Assembly: GCA_015257125.1 (NCBI GenBank)
Contig: JABZKU010000038.1
Location: 1 to 18,924, forward strand
DNA length: 18,924 nt
Direction: 5' to 3'
Source of the DNA: Prevotellaceae bacterium
Lineage (GTDB): Bacteria > Bacteroidota > Bacteroidia > Bacteroidales > Bacteroidaceae
In this document: positions 15,604 to 18,924 of the stretch, one piece after another
Position numbering within the stretch: position 1 is the stretch's first letter
Layout of the letters: each line of letters begins with the position of its first letter
Position numbers and translations under genes: made by a program
Notes under the pieces: model-generated
The model's input: the letters and a program-made list of their open reading frames with translations, nothing else
Told to the model about the DNA's origin: nothing
The model's database searches: none

Positions 15604-15644
15604 AACAGTCTCGCTTACAGTGGTAAGTGAGGCTGTTTTTTTTT
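15604..15644 (+). terminator. Rho-independent terminator after the DUF4923 gene
   Basis: A 15-bp stem with two G-U pairs (15604-15618 with 15623-15637) and a 4-nt loop runs into nine Ts (15636-15644). It lies about 155 bp after the DUF4923 stop codon. The end of the T-run also forms part of the next promoter. Confidence 0.88.
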
Positions 15645-15672
15645 GCACATTGAGGGCAAATCACTACCTTTG
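15642..15672 (+). promoter_or_regulatory. Bacteroidota-type promoter for the TonB-domain lipoprotein
   Basis: TTTG at 15642-15645 and TACCTTTG at 15665-15672 (exact TAnnTTTG) are 19 nt apart. The -33 box is built from the last Ts of the preceding terminator. The predicted start is about 14 nt before the ATG at 15693. Confidence 0.68.
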
Positions 15673-15692
15673 CCCCATCAAAACCTCAGAAC

Positions 15693-16835
15693 ATGCACAA
15701 GTTTTCTCGCATCCTCCCCTTGCTTTTCGCCCTCGGCCTCATCCTCAGCTCCTGCGGCGGCAGCAACACCCAAACTAAAAACGGCTATACCTACCAATTG
15801 GCGCCCCGCGAATCGCAGCCCGGCAACTTCCTCACCTACACCGCAGCCCAAGGCACCGTACGCTCGTGGCAAGGCTTCGCCGTTCGCGCCGATCGCAAAA
15901 CCCTCTCCGCCGGCGACCTCTTTGAGCAGGAGCCCGAAGTGCGTATCGACTCCTCGCGCCTCACCCAAAGCCTCAATGCCGACGGAACCCTCACCGTCGG
16001 TCACTTCGTCGGCCGCGTCGGAGGCGAAAGCACCCTCATCGACGGCATCGTCGTCCCCGCTTCCGGCACACCCCACGGCCGCGATACCGCACTCGTCAAC
16101 CGCGTCGTCCAACCCATCGAAGGCGGCGGCATCTACATCGGCCCCGCCACCCAGCGCGAGATCGCTTCGCGCGGCGGACAGGGCGGCACCATCCGCAACT
16201 CCCGCAACGTCATCGACAGCCTCGGCGTCGGTCTCCACGTCTTCCCCGACGGCAGCTACTTCGCCGGCCGCATGGTAGGCGATCTCGGCACCGACCTCCC
16301 TGACTTCCTCGACGGCTACTACATCGCCGCCGACAGCACCCTCTATGTTCTCCCCGAAGAGCGTACCGCCGTCGATGCCCTCACCACCGAAGCCCTCAAG
16401 GCCAAAGCCCCCGCCAAGGGTGCCCCCATGGCGCGCCTCCTCAGTCTGCCCGAAGACCTCAAAAACCTCTACGGTAGCGTGGCCAACAACTACGACACCC
16501 CGCCTATGCTCAACGGTAGTCCCGCTGCCGTCGCCGCCCTCCACTTCGCCCCCTACGAAACGGCCGGCCATTCCACCAAAAGCCACGAGATCACCGTCCA
16601 ATTCCTCGTCGGCACCGACGGACGCACCACCGTCATCAACGTCACCGACTGCAAAGACGTAGAAGTAGAGGCCGCCGTCAAAGGCTTCCTGCGCAAACAA
16701 GCCTTCACCCCCGCCACCAAGGGCGGACGCCCCGTCAAAGCCTGGGTTCACCGCACCCTCACCTACCTCACCGCCACCGACGGAGCGGGCGGCGGCAAAC
16801 CGCGCGAAATCATCGGCAACCTCAGCGAGCTCTAA
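15693..16835 (+). CDS. Lipoprotein with a TonB-type C-terminal domain
   Basis: The 380-residue product has a signal peptide ending in LSSC, so Cys21 would be lipidated. The middle (about 30-225) is Gly-rich with short beta-like units such as [24 protein letters not shown] and [11 protein letters not shown], loosely recalling MORN-type repeats; I cannot name the domain. Residues about 296-360 resemble the TonB C-terminal fold: [20 protein letters not shown], then [20 protein letters not shown] and a final beta strand. Classical TonB is held by an N-terminal membrane helix and powers outer-membrane receptors; this protein has a lipid anchor instead and no proline-rich spacer, so an energy-transducing role is doubtful. 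It has its own promoter. No terminator is visible before fumarase, 140 bp downstream. Confidence 0.75.
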
Positions 16836-16975
16836 GTCCGCCCTCACCCCGAAAGGCTCGGGCAGCGACCGAACCTCCTCACCCACCCACAACCCGGCAT
16901 TCAACCGCACGCCGCGAAGCCCCGCCTCGCGCCCGGCACAACGCGTGCACACACCGACATAACAACTTTTTTCTC

Positions 16976-18616
<1,641 letters not shown>

Positions 18617-18658
18617 ACCCGCTCCGCGTCCCTCGTTTCCCCGAGGGGCACGTCCACA

Positions 18659-18698
18659 AAAAAGTCCCCCACTATCTCGCAATAGTGGGGGACTTTTT
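18659..18698. terminator. Strong bidirectional terminator after fumarase
   Basis: A perfect 17-bp stem (18659-18675 with 18682-18698) with a 6-nt loop has an A-run on one side and five Ts on the other, so it can terminate in both directions. It begins 42 bp after the fumarase stop codon. A smaller hairpin (18630-18635 with 18642-18647) precedes it. Confidence 0.92.
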
Positions 18699-18735
18699 CG
18701 TAAAACTCGCCGTGCTTCAGCAAGAAGTGGCCGAC

Positions 18736-18904
18736 TTACGTAGACGCGCTGTTGCGTGCGAAAAGATTGGAGAAGTGGACAAAGAAGCCCTGCACAGGGC
18801 GCAAAGGGATTTCGCGCTCGGCACTTAAAAAGCTGTCCGTCTTCCTGCTTCATCACTCCCATAGTTTGCAAATATTGCTGTCCGGTAAAAGTTTTTCTCT
18901 CCAC
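18736..18904 (-). pseudogene. Possible frameshifted short coding stretch on the minus strand
   Basis: From ATG 18904 the minus strand reads MERKTFTGQQYLQTMGVMKQ and on to a run of five Ts near 18828-18832. Past it, the coding-like reading (SAEREIPLRPVQGFFVHF, with GC-rich third positions) continues in the +1 frame to a TAA at 18736-18738. Removing one T would give a continuous 55-codon frame. I recognise no family, the stretch is short, and no promoter is convincing, so it may be non-coding. The rest of 18699-18924 holds nothing I can support. Confidence 0.15.
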
Positions 18905-18924
18905 ATAAAATAAGGCTGAAGTCC

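Noticed and set aside
15678..16952. 424-codon minus-strand frame over the TonB-domain lipoprotein gene
   Set aside because: It is antisense in codon register, Gly/Val/Asp/Glu-rich without motifs, and the plus-strand gene has a promoter, signal peptide and lipobox.

Overview
The window looks like a chromosomal segment of a GC-rich member of the Bacteroidota, most likely order Bacteroidales; a Prevotella-like relative is plausible but not shown. The signs are DUF4876 and DUF4923 family proteins, a C10 (streptopain-type) protease, several lipoproteins, a single-chain pyruvate:ferredoxin oxidoreductase and an oxygen-labile class I fumarase. No start codon has a convincing Shine-Dalgarno sequence. 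Five promoters match the Bacteroidota pattern TTTG, 18-20 nt, TAnnTTTG.

Layout. 1-729: 3' end of a DUF4876 surface-protein gene (+). It converges on nifJ (945-4502, -), with two strong hairpins between them. 4503-5221: a 719-bp divergent intergenic region with the nifJ leader and promoter, a G-poor tract, and the promoter and leader of the next operon. 5222-7146: two overlapping genes, a C10 protease lipoprotein and an unknown lipoprotein, with AT-richer codon use than their neighbours. 7224-9386: an exported TPR protein ending in a retropepsin-like aspartic protease domain. 9547-14598: the transcription/translation operon rimP-nusA-infB, with its own promoter, a leader containing a terminator-like hairpin, and a strong terminator. 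14743-16835: two separately promoted lipoprotein genes, one DUF4923 and one with a TonB-type C-terminal domain. 16976-18616: class I fumarase, closed by a 17-bp-stem terminator. 18699-18924: no gene I can support; a degraded or frameshifted minus-strand stretch is possible.

How it fits together. NifJ (pyruvate to acetyl-CoA plus reduced ferredoxin) and fumarase (malate/fumarate, on the route to succinate) are core anaerobic energy enzymes. rimP-nusA-infB is a conserved housekeeping operon for ribosome maturation, transcription elongation/termination and translation initiation. The rest is mostly cell envelope: four lipoproteins or surface proteins plus a probable periplasmic TPR-protease.

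Most interesting leads: the coupled C10 protease/lipoprotein pair as a possible acquired module; the TPR-aspartic protease fusion; the lipoprotein-anchored TonB-like domain; and the hairpin-rich rimP leader. I did not find a clearly new multi-gene system such as a defence island, CRISPR array or mobile element.
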